Shown one piece after another: positions 32,203 to 42,483 of a DNA stretch of 64,000 nt (position 1 is the first letter of the stretch; the number at the start of each line of letters is the position of its first letter). The translations under genes and the position numbers were made by a program. This DNA is from Luteimonas fraxinea (GTDB taxonomy: Bacteria > Pseudomonadota > Gammaproteobacteria > Xanthomonadales > Xanthomonadaceae). The stretch is taken from contig NZ_CP089507.1 in NCBI RefSeq assembly GCF_021233355.1, forward strand, positions 1,054,001 through 1,118,000. Direction: 5' to 3'. The notes beneath the pieces are model-generated. The model saw only the letters and a list, made by a program, of their open reading frames with translations, was not told where the DNA came from and ran no database searches.

Positions 32203-32727
32203 TCAGCGCCTGCGCGAGCCCTTGCCTGCCGGCACCGTCTCGCCTTCGAGCAACGGCAGCTGGCCATCGCCCGGCAGATCGCGCTCGAGCCGGTCGAGTT
32301 CTTCGCGGAAATCGGCGACGTCCTCGAACGAGCGGTACACGGACGCGAACCGCACGAAGCCGACGTGGTCGAGCTTGCGCAGTTCCGCGATGACGAATTC
32401 GCCGACCCGGCGCGAGGACACCTCGCGTTCGGCTGTCATGCGCAGGTGGTGCACGACCGCGCGCACCGTCGCTTCGATCTGCTCTTCCGACACCGGCCGC
32501 TTGTGCAGCGCGCGATCCATGCTCAGGCGCAGCTTGCGCGCATCGAAAGGCTCACGCCGCCCGTCGCCCTTGATGATCGTCGGCAGCTTGAGCTCGATCG
32601 TCTCCAGCGTGCTGAAACGTTCCCCGCACGCTTCGCACTCGCGACGGCGACGGATCGTCGCGCCGTCCTCGGACACGCGCGAATCGATCACGCGGGTGTC
32701 GGTGTGCTGGCAGAAGGGGCAATGCAT
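32203..32727 (-). CDS. nrdR: Transcriptional repressor NrdR
   Basis: NrdR represses ribonucleotide reductase genes in response to nucleotide levels. The 174-aa protein has an N-terminal zinc ribbon (C3, C6, C31, C34) with CPFCQH and CEACGERF, then an ATP-cone domain beginning [20 protein letters not shown] ([12 protein letters not shown]). The C-terminal 25 residues are a basic, poorly conserved tail. The order glyA-nrdR-ribD is common in proteobacteria. Confidence 0.96.
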   Translation of the reverse strand: MHCPFCQHTDTRVIDSRVSEDGATIRRRRECEACGERFSTLETIELKLPTIIKGDGRREPFDARKLRLSMDRALHKRPVSEEQIEATVRAVVHHLRMTAEREVSSRRVGEFVIAELRKLDHVGFVRFASVYRSFEDVADFREELDRLERDLPGDGQLPLLEGETVPAGKGSRRR

Positions 32728-32832
32728 CAGGCGTGGAGATTCGGGAGTGGGGGTTCAGGATTCGAAACAGCGGAAATCTCCGGGAGTTGGCACTTCGCCA
32801 ATCCCGAGTCCCGCATTCCGAATCCCGGCACC
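32728..32832. repeat. Short GATTCGGGA-type intergenic repeat between glyA and nrdR
   Basis: The 105-bp gap contains AGATTCGGGAGTGGGGGTTCAGGATTCG-like sequence on one side and its approximate inverse (AATCCCGAGTCCCGCATTCCGAATCCCGG-like) on the other. Such GATTCGGGA motifs resemble xanthomonad intergenic repeats I recall. It may form a long imperfect hairpin. Confidence 0.45.
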
Positions 32833-34101
32833 TCAGCCATACACCGGATACTTCGCGCACTGCGCGGCGACCTTGTCGCGCACGGTGGCGATGACGCCTT
32901 CGTCCTTCGGTGCATCGAGCACGTCGCAGATCCAGTGGGCGAGATCGGTGCAGTCCTGCTCGACGTAACCGCGCGTGGTCACCGCCGGCGTGCCCAGGCG
33001 CAGGCCCGAGGTCACGAAGGGCTTGCGCGGATCGTTGGGCACCGAGTTCTTGTTGACGGTGATATGGGCGCGACCGAGGGCTTCTTCCGCGTCCTTGCCG
33101 CTGACGTCCTTGCCGATCATGTCGACCAGCATCAGATGGTTCTCAGTGCCGCCCGACACGATCTTGTAGCCGCGCTCGATGATGACCTTGGCCATCGCCT
33201 GCGCGTTCTTGACCACCTGCTGCTGGTAGGTCTTGAACGCGGGCTCCAGCGCTTCCTTGAACGCGACCGCCTTGCCGGCGATCACGTGCATCAGCGGACC
33301 GCCCTGGATGCCGGGGAACACGATCGACTGCAGCTTCTTGGCGATCTCGTCGAACTGCTCGCCGGCGCCCTGCTGGCTGGCCACGATGATGCCGCCACGC
33401 GGACCGCGCAGGGTCTTGTGCGTGGTCGAAGTGACAACGTGCGCGTGCGGCACCGGCGTCGGATAGACGCCCGCCGCGACAAGACCGGCGACGTGCGCCA
33501 TGTCGACGAACAGGTACGCGCCCACCTTGTCGGCGATCGCGCGGAAGCGCGCCCAGTCGACGACCTGCGAATACGCGGAGAAGCCGGCGACGACCATCTT
33601 CGGCTTGTGCTCGACCGCAAGGCGCTCGACTTCGTCGTAATCGATCAGGCCGGAATCGTCGACGCCGTACTGGATCGCATTGAACAGCTTGCCCGATGCG
33701 TTGACCTTGGCGCCGTGGGTCAGATGACCGCCGTGCGCCAGCGACATGCCGAGGATGGTGTCGCCCGGCTGCAGCAGCGCGAAGTAGACGGCCTGATTGG
33801 CCTGCGAGCCCGAATGCGGCTGCACGTTCGCGTAGTCGGCATCGAACAGCTGCTTGAGACGGTCGATCGCGAGCTGCTCGGCGATATCGACGTACTCGCA
33901 GCCACCGTAATAGCGCTTGCCCGGATAGCCTTCGGCGTACTTGTTGGTCAGCTGGCTGCCCTGCGCCTCCATCACCAGCGCGCTGCAGTAGTTCTCCGAG
34001 GCGATCAGCTCGACGTGGTCTTCCTGGCGTCGGACCTCGTTCGCGATGGCCTGGGCGAGTTCGGGATCGTAGCTTTCGAGACGGGCGTCGCGCTGGAACA
34101 T
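32833..34101 (-). CDS. glyA: Serine hydroxymethyltransferase
   Basis: GlyA is the PLP enzyme interconverting serine and glycine with tetrahydrofolate, the main source of one-carbon units. The 422-aa protein has [41 protein letters not shown] and the PLP lysine in [17 protein letters not shown] at 34101 gives the conserved N-terminus; an in-frame extension upstream is not SHMT-like. A TACAAT -10-like box lies at 34137-34142. It is divergent from ettA. Confidence 0.98.
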   Translation of the reverse strand: MFQRDARLESYDPELAQAIANEVRRQEDHVELIASENYCSALVMEAQGSQLTNKYAEGYPGKRYYGGCEYVDIAEQLAIDRLKQLFDADYANVQPHSGSQANQAVYFALLQPGDTILGMSLAHGGHLTHGAKVNASGKLFNAIQYGVDDSGLIDYDEVERLAVEHKPKMVVAGFSAYSQVVDWARFRAIADKVGAYLFVDMAHVAGLVAAGVYPTPVPHAHVVTSTTHKTLRGPRGGIIVASQQGAGEQFDEIAKKLQSIVFPGIQGGPLMHVIAGKAVAFKEALEPAFKTYQQQVVKNAQAMAKVIIERGYKIVSGGTENHLMLVDMIGKDVSGKDAEEALGRAHITVNKNSVPNDPRKPFVTSGLRLGTPAVTTRGYVEQDCTDLAHWICDVLDAPKDEGVIATVRDKVAAQCAKYPVYG

Positions 34102-34136
34102 CGATGGCTCCGGAACAGTGAACGGCGAGGCCGGCC

Positions 34137-34191
34137 ATTGTAGCGCCGGCCCGCCCGGCGCGCGGCCCCGCCGGGCGCGAGCCGTTATAAT
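34137..34191. promoter_or_regulatory. Divergent glyA/ettA promoter region
   Basis: TATAAT on the plus strand (34186-34191) is a perfect -10 for ettA. TACAAT on the minus strand (34137-34142) is a near-perfect -10 for glyA. Neither has a clear -35 at 16-18 bp. Confidence 0.5.
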
Positions 34192-34262
34192 CGTCGCCAT
34201 CCCTTCCTCCCCCGACGCCGCCCGACCGGGCCCCGGCGCGGGCCGGCACAACCGGAGCCCCC

Positions 34263-35924
34263 ATGTCGCAATACATCTACACCATGAACCGCGTGTCCAA
34301 GGTGGTCCCGCCGAAGCGGCAGATCATCAAGGACATCTCGCTGTCGTTCTTCCCGGGCGCGAAGATCGGTCTGCTGGGCCTCAACGGCTCGGGCAAGTCC
34401 ACCGTGCTGAAGATCATGGCCGGCGTGGATTCGGATTTCGAAGGCGAAGCCCGCGCGCAGGCCGGCACCAAGGTCGGCTATCTGGCGCAGGAACCCGAAC
34501 TCGATCCGGAGATGACGGTCCGCGAAGCGGTCGAGGAAGGCGTGGGCGAAGTGCTGCAGGCCCAGGCTGCGCTCGACAAGGTCTACGACGCCTACGCCGA
34601 GGAAGGCGCCGATTTCGACGCGCTGGCCAAGGAACAGGAGCGCCTGGAGGCGATCCTCGCCGCGGGCGATGCGCACACGCTGGAGAACCAGCTGGACGTG
34701 GCCGCCGATGCGCTGCGCCTGCCGCCGTGGGAAGCCAAGGTCGGCAACCTGTCGGGCGGCGAGAAGCGCCGCGTCGCACTGTGCCGCCTTCTGCTGCAGA
34801 AGCCGGACATGCTGCTGCTCGACGAACCGACCAACCATCTCGACGCCGAGTCGGTGGAATGGCTGGAGCAGTTCCTCGCGCGCTACACCGGCACCGTCGT
34901 GGCGGTCACCCATGACCGTTACTTCCTCGACAACGCGGCCGAGTGGATCCTCGAACTCGATCGCGGCCGCGGCATCCCGTGGAAGGGCAACTACACCGAG
35001 TGGCTGACCCAGAAGGACGAGCGCCTGAAGCAGGAAGACAACCAGGAAAAGTCACGCCAGAAGGCGATCCAGAAGGAACTGGAGTGGTCGCGCCAGAACG
35101 CCAAGGGCGGCCGCACCAAGGGCAAGGCGCGTTTGGCCCGACTGGAAGAACTGCAGTCGGTGGACTACCAGAAGCGCAACGAGACCAACGAACTCTTCAT
35201 CCCGCCGGGCGAGCGTCTGGGCAATGCGGTGATGGAGTTCAAGGGCGTTACCAAGAAGTTCGGCGACCGCCTGCTGATCGACGACCTGTCGATGATCATT
35301 CCGCCGGGCGCGATCGTCGGCATCATCGGTCCGAACGGCGCGGGCAAGTCCACGCTGTTCAAGATGATCACCGGGCAGGAAAAGCCGGATTCGGGCCAGA
35401 TCGTCGTCGGTCCGACCGTGCAGCTGTCCTACGTCGACCAGAGCCGCGATGCGCTGGAGGGCAACCACAACGTCTTCCAGGAGATCTCCGGCGGTCTCGA
35501 CATCCTCAACATCAACGGCGTCGAGATCCAGTCGCGCGCCTACATCGGCCGCTTCAACTTCAAGGGCCAGGACCAGCAGAAGCTGGTGGGCTCGCTGTCG
35601 GGTGGTGAGCGCGGTCGTCTGCACATGGCCAAGACCCTGCTGCAGGGCGGCAACGTGCTGCTGCTCGACGAACCGTCGAACGATCTCGACATCGAAACCC
35701 TGCGCTCGCTCGAAGACGCGCTGCTGGAATTCCCCGGGAACACGTTCGTGATCTCGCATGACCGCTGGTTCCTCGACCGCATCGCCACGCACATCATCGC
35801 GTTCGAAGGCGACAGCCACGTCGAGTTCTTCCAGGGCAACTACCGCGAGTACGAAGAAGACAAGCGCCGCCGCATGGGCGACGACGCGGGTCCGAAGCGT
35901 CTGCGGTTCAAGGCGCTGAAGTGA
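34263..35924 (+). CDS. ettA: Energy-dependent translational throttle protein EttA (ABC-F)
   Basis: EttA is a cytoplasmic ABC-F ATPase that binds the ribosomal E site and gates early elongation according to ATP/ADP. The 553-aa protein has two ATPase domains: Walker [10 protein letters not shown] with NLSGGEKRR and [18 protein letters not shown], then GPNGAGKST with [10 protein letters not shown] and [11 protein letters not shown]. Between them is the charged PtIM linker (about 240-320). Length and the linker sequence fit EttA rather than other ABC-F subfamilies. Confidence 0.95.
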   Translation: MSQYIYTMNRVSKVVPPKRQIIKDISLSFFPGAKIGLLGLNGSGKSTVLKIMAGVDSDFEGEARAQAGTKVGYLAQEPELDPEMTVREAVEEGVGEVLQAQAALDKVYDAYAEEGADFDALAKEQERLEAILAAGDAHTLENQLDVAADALRLPPWEAKVGNLSGGEKRRVALCRLLLQKPDMLLLDEPTNHLDAESVEWLEQFLARYTGTVVAVTHDRYFLDNAAEWILELDRGRGIPWKGNYTEWLTQKDERLKQEDNQEKSRQKAIQKELEWSRQNAKGGRTKGKARLARLEELQSVDYQKRNETNELFIPPGERLGNAVMEFKGVTKKFGDRLLIDDLSMIIPPGAIVGIIGPNGAGKSTLFKMITGQEKPDSGQIVVGPTVQLSYVDQSRDALEGNHNVFQEISGGLDILNINGVEIQSRAYIGRFNFKGQDQQKLVGSLSGGERGRLHMAKTLLQGGNVLLLDEPSNDLDIETLRSLEDALLEFPGNTFVISHDRWFLDRIATHIIAFEGDSHVEFFQGNYREYEEDKRRRMGDDAGPKRLRFKALK

Positions 35925-35968
35925 CAGATCCGGCCCGCGCCTGCACCACAGGCGCGGCTTTGCCGGAT

Positions 35969-36107
35969 CGTCATCCCCGCGCAGGCGGGAAGCGCTGCTC
36001 AACAGCCGAATGGCTGATCATCCAGTGCCTTTGATATCGGCCTGACATCCATGGATGATCAGCCATTCGGCTGTTGAAAAACGTATCCCGCCTACGCGGG
36101 AATGACG
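35969..36107. repeat. Nested palindromic element between ettA and map
   Basis: Two perfect 25-nt inverted arms (36000-36024 and 36052-36076, CAACAGCCGAATGGCTGATC...) enclose a 27-nt loop containing GATATC. Outside them, 22-nt inverted segments (35969-35990 and 36086-36107), each holding a CCCGC-GCGGG hairpin next to CGTCAT, form a second palindrome. The structure resembles a small non-autonomous mobile element or a paired REP. It may also end ettA transcription. Confidence 0.75.
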
Positions 36108-36153
36108 GTCGAGAAAATAGAAGCCACTGATTTTTTTCCATGAGGACCCACAG

Positions 36154-36891
36154 ATGACCATCCAGACCCTGGAAGAACTCGAAGGCCTCAAGCGCGCCGG
36201 CGCACTCGTCGCGCGCATCCTGTCGACGATGCGCGAGCAGGCAGTGACCGGCACGACGCCGCGCGAGCTCGACGCTATCGGCGCCGACATGCTGCACGAC
36301 GCCGGCGCACAGTCCGCGCCGGTGCTGACCTACGGCTTCCCGGCTGCGACCTGCATCAGCGTCAATCGCGTCGTCGCCCACGGCATCCCTGACGCGACGC
36401 CGCTGCGCGAAGGCGATCTGGTCAACATCGACGTGTCTGCTGAACTGGACGGTTTCTTCGCCGACACCGGCGCGAGCTTCGTCGTCGGCACCGCGAGCGC
36501 GGCGCAGCAGCGTCTGCTCGATGCGACGCGCGAAGCGCGCGATGCCGCCATCGCCCAGCTGCGTGCGGGCGAACTGCTCAGCAGCATCGGCCGCACCATC
36601 GAGACCGTCGCCGCGCGCCGTGGTTTCCGCATCATCCGCAATCTGCAGAGCCACGGCGTCGGTCGCGCGCTGCACGAAGCGCCCGGGTCGATTCCCGGCT
36701 ATTTCGATCCCCGTGACACCCGCCGCCTGCACGACGGCATGGTGATCACGGTCGAGCCCTTCCTGGCGACCCACGCCACACGCACCGAAGATCTGGACGA
36801 CGGCTGGTCGCTGATCTGCCCGAAGGGCTTCGGGGCGCAGTTCGAACACACGGTCGTCGTCACTCACGGCGCGCCGATCATCGTCACCTGA
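36154..36891 (+). CDS. map: Type I methionine aminopeptidase
   Basis: The enzyme removes N-terminal Met from nascent proteins. The 245-aa protein retains all five metal ligands: D93 ([10 protein letters not shown]), D104 (ADTGASF), H167 ([11 protein letters not shown]), E201 (TVEPF) and E231 (FEHTVVVT), plus H76 (VVAHG). In this group the housekeeping map usually lies next to rpsB-tsf, so this one, between ettA and pyrF, is probably a second copy. Its sequence deviates in the loop FGAQFEH. Confidence 0.92.
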   Translation: MTIQTLEELEGLKRAGALVARILSTMREQAVTGTTPRELDAIGADMLHDAGAQSAPVLTYGFPAATCISVNRVVAHGIPDATPLREGDLVNIDVSAELDGFFADTGASFVVGTASAAQQRLLDATREARDAAIAQLRAGELLSSIGRTIETVAARRGFRIIRNLQSHGVGRALHEAPGSIPGYFDPRDTRRLHDGMVITVEPFLATHATRTEDLDDGWSLICPKGFGAQFEHTVVVTHGAPIIVT

Positions 36892-36901
36892 GAGCCGTTC
36901 C

Positions 36902-37732
36902 ATGACGCACACCTTCATGCAGGCGCTGCGTGCGCGCTGGCAGTCCGCCGACACGCTCGTCTGCGTCGGTCTCGACCCCGAACCGGCGAAGTTCCCCGCG
37001 CGTTTCGCCAACGATTCCGATGCGGTGTTCGCGTTCTGCCGCGACATCGCCGATGCGACCGCCGAGTACGCCTGCGCGTTCAAGCCGCAGATCGCGCACT
37101 TCGCCGCGCTCGGCGCCGAAGACGCGTTGCAACGGCTGATCGCGCATCTGCATGCCACACACCCGGGCGTGCCGGTGATCCTCGACGCCAAGCGCGGCGA
37201 CATCGGCAGCACCGCGCAGCGCTACGTCACTGAGGCCTTCGAGCGATTCGGGGCCGATGCGGTGACGGTGAATCCCTACCTCGGTCGTGATTCGGTGCAG
37301 CCGTTCCTCGACCGCAGCGACAAGGGCGTCGTGATCCTGTGCCGCACCTCGAATCCGGGCGCGGCCGATCTGCAGGACCTGCCGGTTGCGCATGCCGGTG
37401 GCACGCGTCCGCTGTACCAGCACGTCGCTGAAACCGTCGCGCGTGACTGGAACGGCCACGGCAACGTGTCGCTGGTCGTCGGTGCGACCTGGCCGGAGCA
37501 GCTGCGCGAAGTGCGCGCGATCGTCGGCGACATGCCGTTCCTGGTGCCGGGTGTCGGCGCGCAGGGCGGCGATGTCGAAGCGGTGGTCACGCATGCGAAG
37601 ACCGCCGACGGCACCGGCCTGATGGTCAGTTCCTCACGCGCGATCCTTTACGCGTCGAACGGCGACGACTACGCGGACGCGGCGGCGCGCGAGGCGCGCA
37701 CGTTGCGGGATGCGATCAACCGGCATCGCTGA
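36902..37732 (+). CDS. pyrF: Orotidine 5'-phosphate decarboxylase (type 2)
   Basis: PyrF makes UMP from OMP, the last step of de novo pyrimidine synthesis. The 276-aa length and the [11 protein letters not shown] active-site block (Lys and Asp of the catalytic tetrad) identify the longer type 2 family rather than the E. coli type 1. [13 protein letters not shown] and [11 protein letters not shown] bind the phosphate. It begins 10 bp after map and may be cotranscribed. Confidence 0.95.
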   Translation: MTHTFMQALRARWQSADTLVCVGLDPEPAKFPARFANDSDAVFAFCRDIADATAEYACAFKPQIAHFAALGAEDALQRLIAHLHATHPGVPVILDAKRGDIGSTAQRYVTEAFERFGADAVTVNPYLGRDSVQPFLDRSDKGVVILCRTSNPGAADLQDLPVAHAGGTRPLYQHVAETVARDWNGHGNVSLVVGATWPEQLREVRAIVGDMPFLVPGVGAQGGDVEAVVTHAKTADGTGLMVSSSRAILYASNGDDYADAAAREARTLRDAINRHR

Positions 37733-37767
37733 GCACGCGCAAGCTCCAGACGAACCTGCAGGTCAGA

Positions 37768-37896
37768 GCCCCTCTCCCCCGGGGAGAGGGGTTGGGGTGA
37801 GGGCGGCTTTATCGCGCGCGTGCGGTGGAAACCGTCTGTGATTTCCTGCCCTCACCCGACGCGCTCCGCGCGCCGACCTCTCCCAGAGGGAGAGGT
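37768..37896. repeat. Bipartite REP-like palindromic element, complete copy
   Basis: The first unit (37768-37803) is CCCCTCTCCCCCGGGGAGAGGGG followed by TTGGGGTGAGGG. The second (37849-37896) is CCCTCACCCGACGCGC, a GCGC-rich hairpin, and CCTCTCCCAGAGGGAGAGGT. They are separated by 45 bp. This copy shows that the fragments at 1-22 and 57-104 belong to one composite element. It lies between the convergent pyrF and PHP-like genes. Confidence 0.75.
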
Positions 37897-37934
37897 GCCC
37901 CATCTTTTGGTTTCGTTGGCTTGCGCCAAAAGCC

Positions 37935-39335
37935 TCAGCGCGCAACCTCGACGAACACCGGATTCGAGTAGAACCACAGGTCCTGCCACGGATCCTCACC
38001 GGCAGCGTCCGGGGTCGGCTCGATCTGTGTGTTCGACGTGCCGCGCACGCGCACGAAACCCCGCGTCTCCGGCGCCGGCAGCGTGAAGTCGAATGCGATG
38101 CGGTTGCCGGTCTGCTGCCACTGCGCGGCGCGCACGGTGTGGACGCTCATGTCCGGCGTACCGTCGGCGGACGCCTGCCCGGCGATCACGTCGATGTGGT
38201 CGATCGCATTGCGGTCGCCGTTGAAATTGGCGCCGTCGGGCACCGTGACCGACACGCGCACCGTCAGCTGCGCACCGGCAGCGGCCTGCAGCGTGCCGCC
38301 CATCGTGGCCGGCGCCGAGCCTTCGGCTTCGACCTGCAGATCGAGCGTGTCGATCAGGTCGCCGGTCACCGCGAACATGCGCCCGTTCCGCAGGCCTTCG
38401 AAGATGTCCGCGCTGTCGTGGCGCGCCAGCACGTAGGTCTTGCTGTACTGGCCGGGCCAGAAGTCCGCGCCGCCCATGTCGATGTTGCGATGCGAATCCG
38501 ACGTCGAGGTGATCCAGAAGCGGCGGCCTTCGGCGAGCAGCGTGTCCCACACACCGCCGAGCTGCGCGGTCATCTGGTCGAAGCCGCCCCAGGTCTTCGC
38601 CGCATCGTTGCGATACAGCCCGCGATGGCGGCGGTCGGCCTGATGGCCCGGCGCGCCTTCCATGCCGACGAGGACGTCCGGCGCGGCGTCCTGCCAATTG
38701 CGCAGTTCCTGCGGGTCGACCTTGCCCCAGACGCCGATCCCGGTCGCGGTACGCGCCGGATGATTGACGAACATCAGCGGCTGCGGCTGCTGCGCCTGCA
38801 TGTGGCGCAGCGCGGCGAGCATCGCCTCCGGCGTGTCGCGCGCGTCGTCGTCCACTTCGCGGCGGCTGAAACGCCGCTCCAGATCGACCAGCATCGTGTT
38901 CTCGTGCGCGCCCGGCGCCATGATCAGCGAAGCGTGTTCGCCGGCCGGAACGTCGAACTCCATGCCGTGGAACTGCAGGACCTCCGGCACATCGTTGCGC
39001 GCCTGCTGCAGCGCCGGCCACGCCGAATCGTGCGTCACCGCCGAATGGTTCGGGCCGCCGTGATCGGTGTGCACCATCCACACCAGACCGTGGCGACGTG
39101 CCTCCTCGGCATTGCGCGTGCGCGAGTACGGCGAATCGCCGCCACGGATCGGCGTCGGCGGCGTTGTGGTCGTATCCCAGTCGACACTCCACTCGCTATG
39201 GACGTGGTGGTCCCCGGCGCGCCAAGCGCGGCCGTCATCGCGATCGGTGGCGTATGCGCTGCCCATCAGGGCCAGCAACAGGACGGAGCAGGACGCGCGG
39301 CGCGCGTGCCGGGAAGAAGCAACGTGGAGGGTCAT
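37935..39335 (-). CDS. Exported PHP-like metal-dependent hydrolase
   Basis: The 466-aa protein has a signal peptide (about 1-29, ending GSAYA) and histidine-rich motifs of the PHP/polymerase-histidinol-phosphatase type: DHHVHSEWSVDW, MVHTDHGG, FHGMEFD, VNHPAR and TSTSDSHRN. These are positioned to bind a cluster of metals. A C-terminal beta-rich region (about 330-466) follows. It is predicted periplasmic or secreted; the substrate is unknown, perhaps a phosphoester. ATG at 39335 starts the signal peptide directly; the frame upstream has no recognisable sequence. It is the last minus-strand gene in this stretch, after pncB. Confidence 0.78.
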   Translation of the reverse strand: MTLHVASSRHARRASCSVLLLALMGSAYATDRDDGRAWRAGDHHVHSEWSVDWDTTTTPPTPIRGGDSPYSRTRNAEEARRHGLVWMVHTDHGGPNHSAVTHDSAWPALQQARNDVPEVLQFHGMEFDVPAGEHASLIMAPGAHENTMLVDLERRFSRREVDDDARDTPEAMLAALRHMQAQQPQPLMFVNHPARTATGIGVWGKVDPQELRNWQDAAPDVLVGMEGAPGHQADRRHRGLYRNDAAKTWGGFDQMTAQLGGVWDTLLAEGRRFWITSTSDSHRNIDMGGADFWPGQYSKTYVLARHDSADIFEGLRNGRMFAVTGDLIDTLDLQVEAEGSAPATMGGTLQAAAGAQLTVRVSVTVPDGANFNGDRNAIDHIDVIAGQASADGTPDMSVHTVRAAQWQQTGNRIAFDFTLPAPETRGFVRVRGTSNTQIEPTPDAAGEDPWQDLWFYSNPVFVEVAR

Positions 39336-39442
39336 GCGGAATCCGGACGATGGAGGAACACGGCGCGGTACGCCGCAACCGCGTATTCCACCGCAGCCCC
39401 ATGTCATCCCGATGAAACCCGCGCGGGTTTCGTGTGCGGCGA

Positions 39443-40630
39443 TCAGGCCGCGGTGTCGGCCGGCAGTCCGAACACCTGGCGCAGATAGGTCAGATAGCCC
39501 GGGTCGTCGCACATGCTTTTGCCCGGCGAATCGCTGAGCTTGGCCACCGGCTGGCCGTTGCAGCGGACCATCTTGATGACGATGCTCAGCGGTGTCGGCC
39601 CGAGATCATTGGTCAGATGCGTGCCGACGCCGAAGGCCAGTTTGCAGCGGCCGCGGAAGTAGGCGTGCAGGCGTTTGACCTTGTCGATATCGAGGCCGTC
39701 GCTGAAGACCAGGATCTTGCTCGACGGATCTACGCGGTTGTCGGCGAAGTGCGCGAGCATCCGGTCGCCCCAGACGAAGGGATCGCCCGAGTCGTGGCGC
39801 ACGCCGTCGAAGAGTTTGCAGAAGTACATGTCGAAATCGCGCAGGAACGCATCCAGCCCGACGACATCCGACAGTGCGATACCGAGATCGCCGCGATATT
39901 CGTGCGCCCACGAATCCAGTGCCACGACCTGCGAATCCCGCAGCCGCGGCCCGAGCGCCTGGAACGCCTGCAGATACTCGTGCGCCATCGTGCCGTGCGG
40001 CGTCATGCCATGAATGCGCGCGAAGTGGACGTTGCTGGTGCCGACGAACTGGTCACCCAGCGCATCGCGCAGCAGCGGCAGCATGTGGCCGTGCCAGTGC
40101 TGCGAGTAACGGCGCCGCGTGCCGTAGTCGGCGATCCGGCAGTCTTCATAACCGGCGACGTCGCGCAGCAACGCAGCCTTGGCCTGCAGACGGCGCTCGC
40201 CTTCGGCGAAATCGGCCTGCGTGGTGTTGCGGAACCAGACCTCGTTGATGATCGCCAGCAGCGGCACTTCGAACAGGATCGTATGCAGCCACGGCCCGGT
40301 GATCCTGAGTTCGATCTCGCCCGGCACATCGGTCGACGCGCGCAGCTCGATGTACTTGCGATCGAGATGGAACAGGCCGAGGAAGTCGGCGAAATCCGGC
40401 TTCACGAATCGGAGCGCGCGCACGTATGCCAGTTCGTCCGCGCTGAAGCGCAGCGCGCACAGCGCATCGATCTCCGCATCGATCTCCTCGATGAACTGCG
40501 CCAGATCGATGCCGGGCGTACGGCACTTGAAGCGGTACTGCACGACCGCGCTGGGGTGCTGGTGCAGCACCGCCTGCATCATCGTGAACTTGTACAGATC
40601 GGTGTCGAGCAGGGAGGCAATCGCGGCCAT
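39443..40630 (-). CDS. pncB: Nicotinate phosphoribosyltransferase
   Basis: PncB converts nicotinate to nicotinate mononucleotide in NAD salvage. The 395-aa protein starts with [20 protein letters not shown] and has the active-site block [23 protein letters not shown] with the phosphorylatable His, [18 protein letters not shown] and the phosphate loop [12 protein letters not shown]. Its start is three bases from the stop of the upstream glycosyltransferase gene, implying one transcript. Confidence 0.96.
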   Translation of the reverse strand: MAAIASLLDTDLYKFTMMQAVLHQHPSAVVQYRFKCRTPGIDLAQFIEEIDAEIDALCALRFSADELAYVRALRFVKPDFADFLGLFHLDRKYIELRASTDVPGEIELRITGPWLHTILFEVPLLAIINEVWFRNTTQADFAEGERRLQAKAALLRDVAGYEDCRIADYGTRRRYSQHWHGHMLPLLRDALGDQFVGTSNVHFARIHGMTPHGTMAHEYLQAFQALGPRLRDSQVVALDSWAHEYRGDLGIALSDVVGLDAFLRDFDMYFCKLFDGVRHDSGDPFVWGDRMLAHFADNRVDPSSKILVFSDGLDIDKVKRLHAYFRGRCKLAFGVGTHLTNDLGPTPLSIVIKMVRCNGQPVAKLSDSPGKSMCDDPGYLTYLRQVFGLPADTAA

Positions 40631-40633
40631 CGG

Positions 40634-41494
40634 TCAGCCTGCCGCCTGCACGGCGCGGCGCAGCACCGCGATCGGGAACCGCGCCCAGATCATCGCCCAC
40701 ACCGCGACGCGTTGCGGCCAGTTGCGGTGCGCGGCCTCGAAGCGCTGGAAGTAGCGCCACAGGCCGCGATGCTTGTGCCATTCGACGAACACCGGCCGCG
40801 AGCGGCTGGAGACGCCGCGCACGTGCAGCACAGCGATGTCGTTGGCGACCGCGATCACCGCACCCGCCTCGCGCGCGCGCCGGCACAGGTCCAGGTCTTC
40901 GGCATGCAGCCGGTAGCCGGTGTCGAAACCGTCGATGCGGTCGAACAGCGTGCGCGGCAGCAGCATCAGCGCGCCGGAGATCGCCTGCACGCGTTGCAGC
41001 GGCTGCGCGGCATCGCGCGGCACAGCGAGCACACGGGCCTGCGGATCGCGCAGCATCGCGGCGAATTCCGGATCGCGGCGACGCGCGGCGGGATCGCGCG
41101 CGCCATCTTCGCCGACGAGTTCGGTGCCGAGCAGACACGGCGCGGCCAGGGCATCGGCATGCATGCGCAGGCGCGCGAGCGAATCGGCATCTACGAGGCA
41201 ATCCGGGTTGACGAAGGCGATCCACGGCGCGTCACCATCGCGCGCACCCTGGTTGCAGGCGACGGCGAAGCCGGGATTGTCGGGATTGCCGATGAAGTGC
41301 ACGCGCGGATCGAGCGAGGCGTGCCGCTGCACGATGGCCAGCGTCGTGTCATCAGACGCGTTGTCGACGACGCGGATCTGCGCGACGCCGTCGGCCGCGC
41401 GCAGGCGCGTCAGACAGGCGTCGATCGTGCTGCCGCTGCGATGGGTGACGACGACGGCGACGATGTCGGGCGTGGCGGAATTTGCAGCGGTCAC
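40634..41494 (-). CDS. Family 2 glycosyltransferase (rhamnosyltransferase-like)
   Basis: The 286-aa protein has a GT-A nucleotide-sugar fold: VAVVVTHRSGSTIDACL at the start, VVDNASDD, NPGFAVACNQGA and the NPDC variant of the metal-binding DxD. The region around QAISGALMLLPRTLF resembles WbbL-type transferases. HAEDLDLCRRAR carries the catalytic-base ED motif. It has no clear transmembrane segment. It overlaps the upstream gene by four bases and abuts pncB. The acceptor is unknown; a surface polysaccharide or glycoprotein is inferred only from the family. Confidence 0.88.
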   Translation of the reverse strand: MTAANSATPDIVAVVVTHRSGSTIDACLTRLRAADGVAQIRVVDNASDDTTLAIVQRHASLDPRVHFIGNPDNPGFAVACNQGARDGDAPWIAFVNPDCLVDADSLARLRMHADALAAPCLLGTELVGEDGARDPAARRRDPEFAAMLRDPQARVLAVPRDAAQPLQRVQAISGALMLLPRTLFDRIDGFDTGYRLHAEDLDLCRRAREAGAVIAVANDIAVLHVRGVSSRSRPVFVEWHKHRGLWRYFQRFEAAHRNWPQRVAVWAMIWARFPIAVLRRAVQAAG

Positions 41495-42456
41495 TTGGGC
41501 AGCGCGTCTTCGGTGAAAGACACATTGTCCGCTGCGTCGGGTGCAGTGTGTATGGTGCCGTCGTCGTCCGGATGGGACACGGCGACCGGGGACGCGTCAT
41601 CGACCGCATCAGCCGCGTCGTCCGCTTCAAAGAGTTGCTGCTGCGCCGGCGCGTTCTCCAGCGCATCGAAGCCGCGCTGCAACGCGACGCGCGTCGCGTA
41701 CAGCGGGTCCTGCATCAGGAAGGTCGCGAGCCGCGAATGCCACGCCGGCCAGCGCACCGCGAGCGCGTCCATGTCGCCGTCGGCCGGACCGCCCTCGCCG
41801 CCGCGCGCGACGAATGCGGTCTCGCACAGCGCATTGCGCCAGCCCAGGCCGGCCATGCGCAGCGACAGGTCGATCAGCGCGGCGTACCAGGAGCGGTAGC
41901 TCGACGCATCGAGGCCGCCGGCCTTGCGTCGCGCATTGCCGCGCAGCAGGACCGCATGCCCGATCGCGGCCGGCAGTTCGGGATACAGCGGCGGCAGCGC
42001 TTGGCAGGCACGCGCGAGACGCGACGGCGCATCGGGCACTGGATTGATCTCGCCGATCCGCGGCCAGGCTGCGGACTCGCCAGCGTTGCACCACGGCGTC
42101 GCCGTCGCGATCGACGCATCGCGCGCGAAGCAGGCTGCGAGTGCATTGGCCCAGCCCGGCGCGGGAATCGCGTCAGGTGCGAGCACGATGACATCGGCGT
42201 CGCCGCAGGCGCGCAGCACGTCGTCGAGATGCGCGACCTCGCCGATCGAGCGTTGGCGGCAGGTGTAGTCGGCCTGCAACGGCGTGCTGGCGAGCCAGCG
42301 CTGCACGATCTCCGCGCCACGCGGGCCAATACGCGCATCGTCGGCGAGCCAGATCCGCGTGCCCGCAGGCGTACCGGCATCGAGCGCGGCCAGACACGCA
42401 TCGAGCGCGTCGTCATCGTGCCCGACCGGCAGCAGGATGACCGGCAACTCAGCCAT
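41491..42456 (-). CDS. Glycosyltransferase-like protein with acidic C-terminal tail
   Basis: The 321-aa protein begins VILLPVGHDDDALDACLAAL, a GT-A-like first strand, and has WLADDARIG and VIVLAPDAIPAPGW in place of a canonical DxD. RRKAGGLDASSYRSWYAALIDLSLRMAG resembles the acceptor-side region of family 2 enzymes. The last 60 residues are acidic and alanine-rich. It follows gspD by 27 bp and overlaps the next glycosyltransferase by four bases. Whether it is catalytically active is uncertain because the metal site is altered. Confidence 0.68.
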   Translation of the reverse strand: MAELPVILLPVGHDDDALDACLAALDAGTPAGTRIWLADDARIGPRGAEIVQRWLASTPLQADYTCRQRSIGEVAHLDDVLRACGDADVIVLAPDAIPAPGWANALAACFARDASIATATPWCNAGESAAWPRIGEINPVPDAPSRLARACQALPPLYPELPAAIGHAVLLRGNARRKAGGLDASSYRSWYAALIDLSLRMAGLGWRNALCETAFVARGGEGGPADGDMDALAVRWPAWHSRLATFLMQDPLYATRVALQRGFDALENAPAQQQLFEADDAADAVDDASPVAVSHPDDDGTIHTAPDAADNVSFTEDALPK

Positions 42457-42483
42457 GCGCAGTGTCTCCGCGCATTGCGGCCC

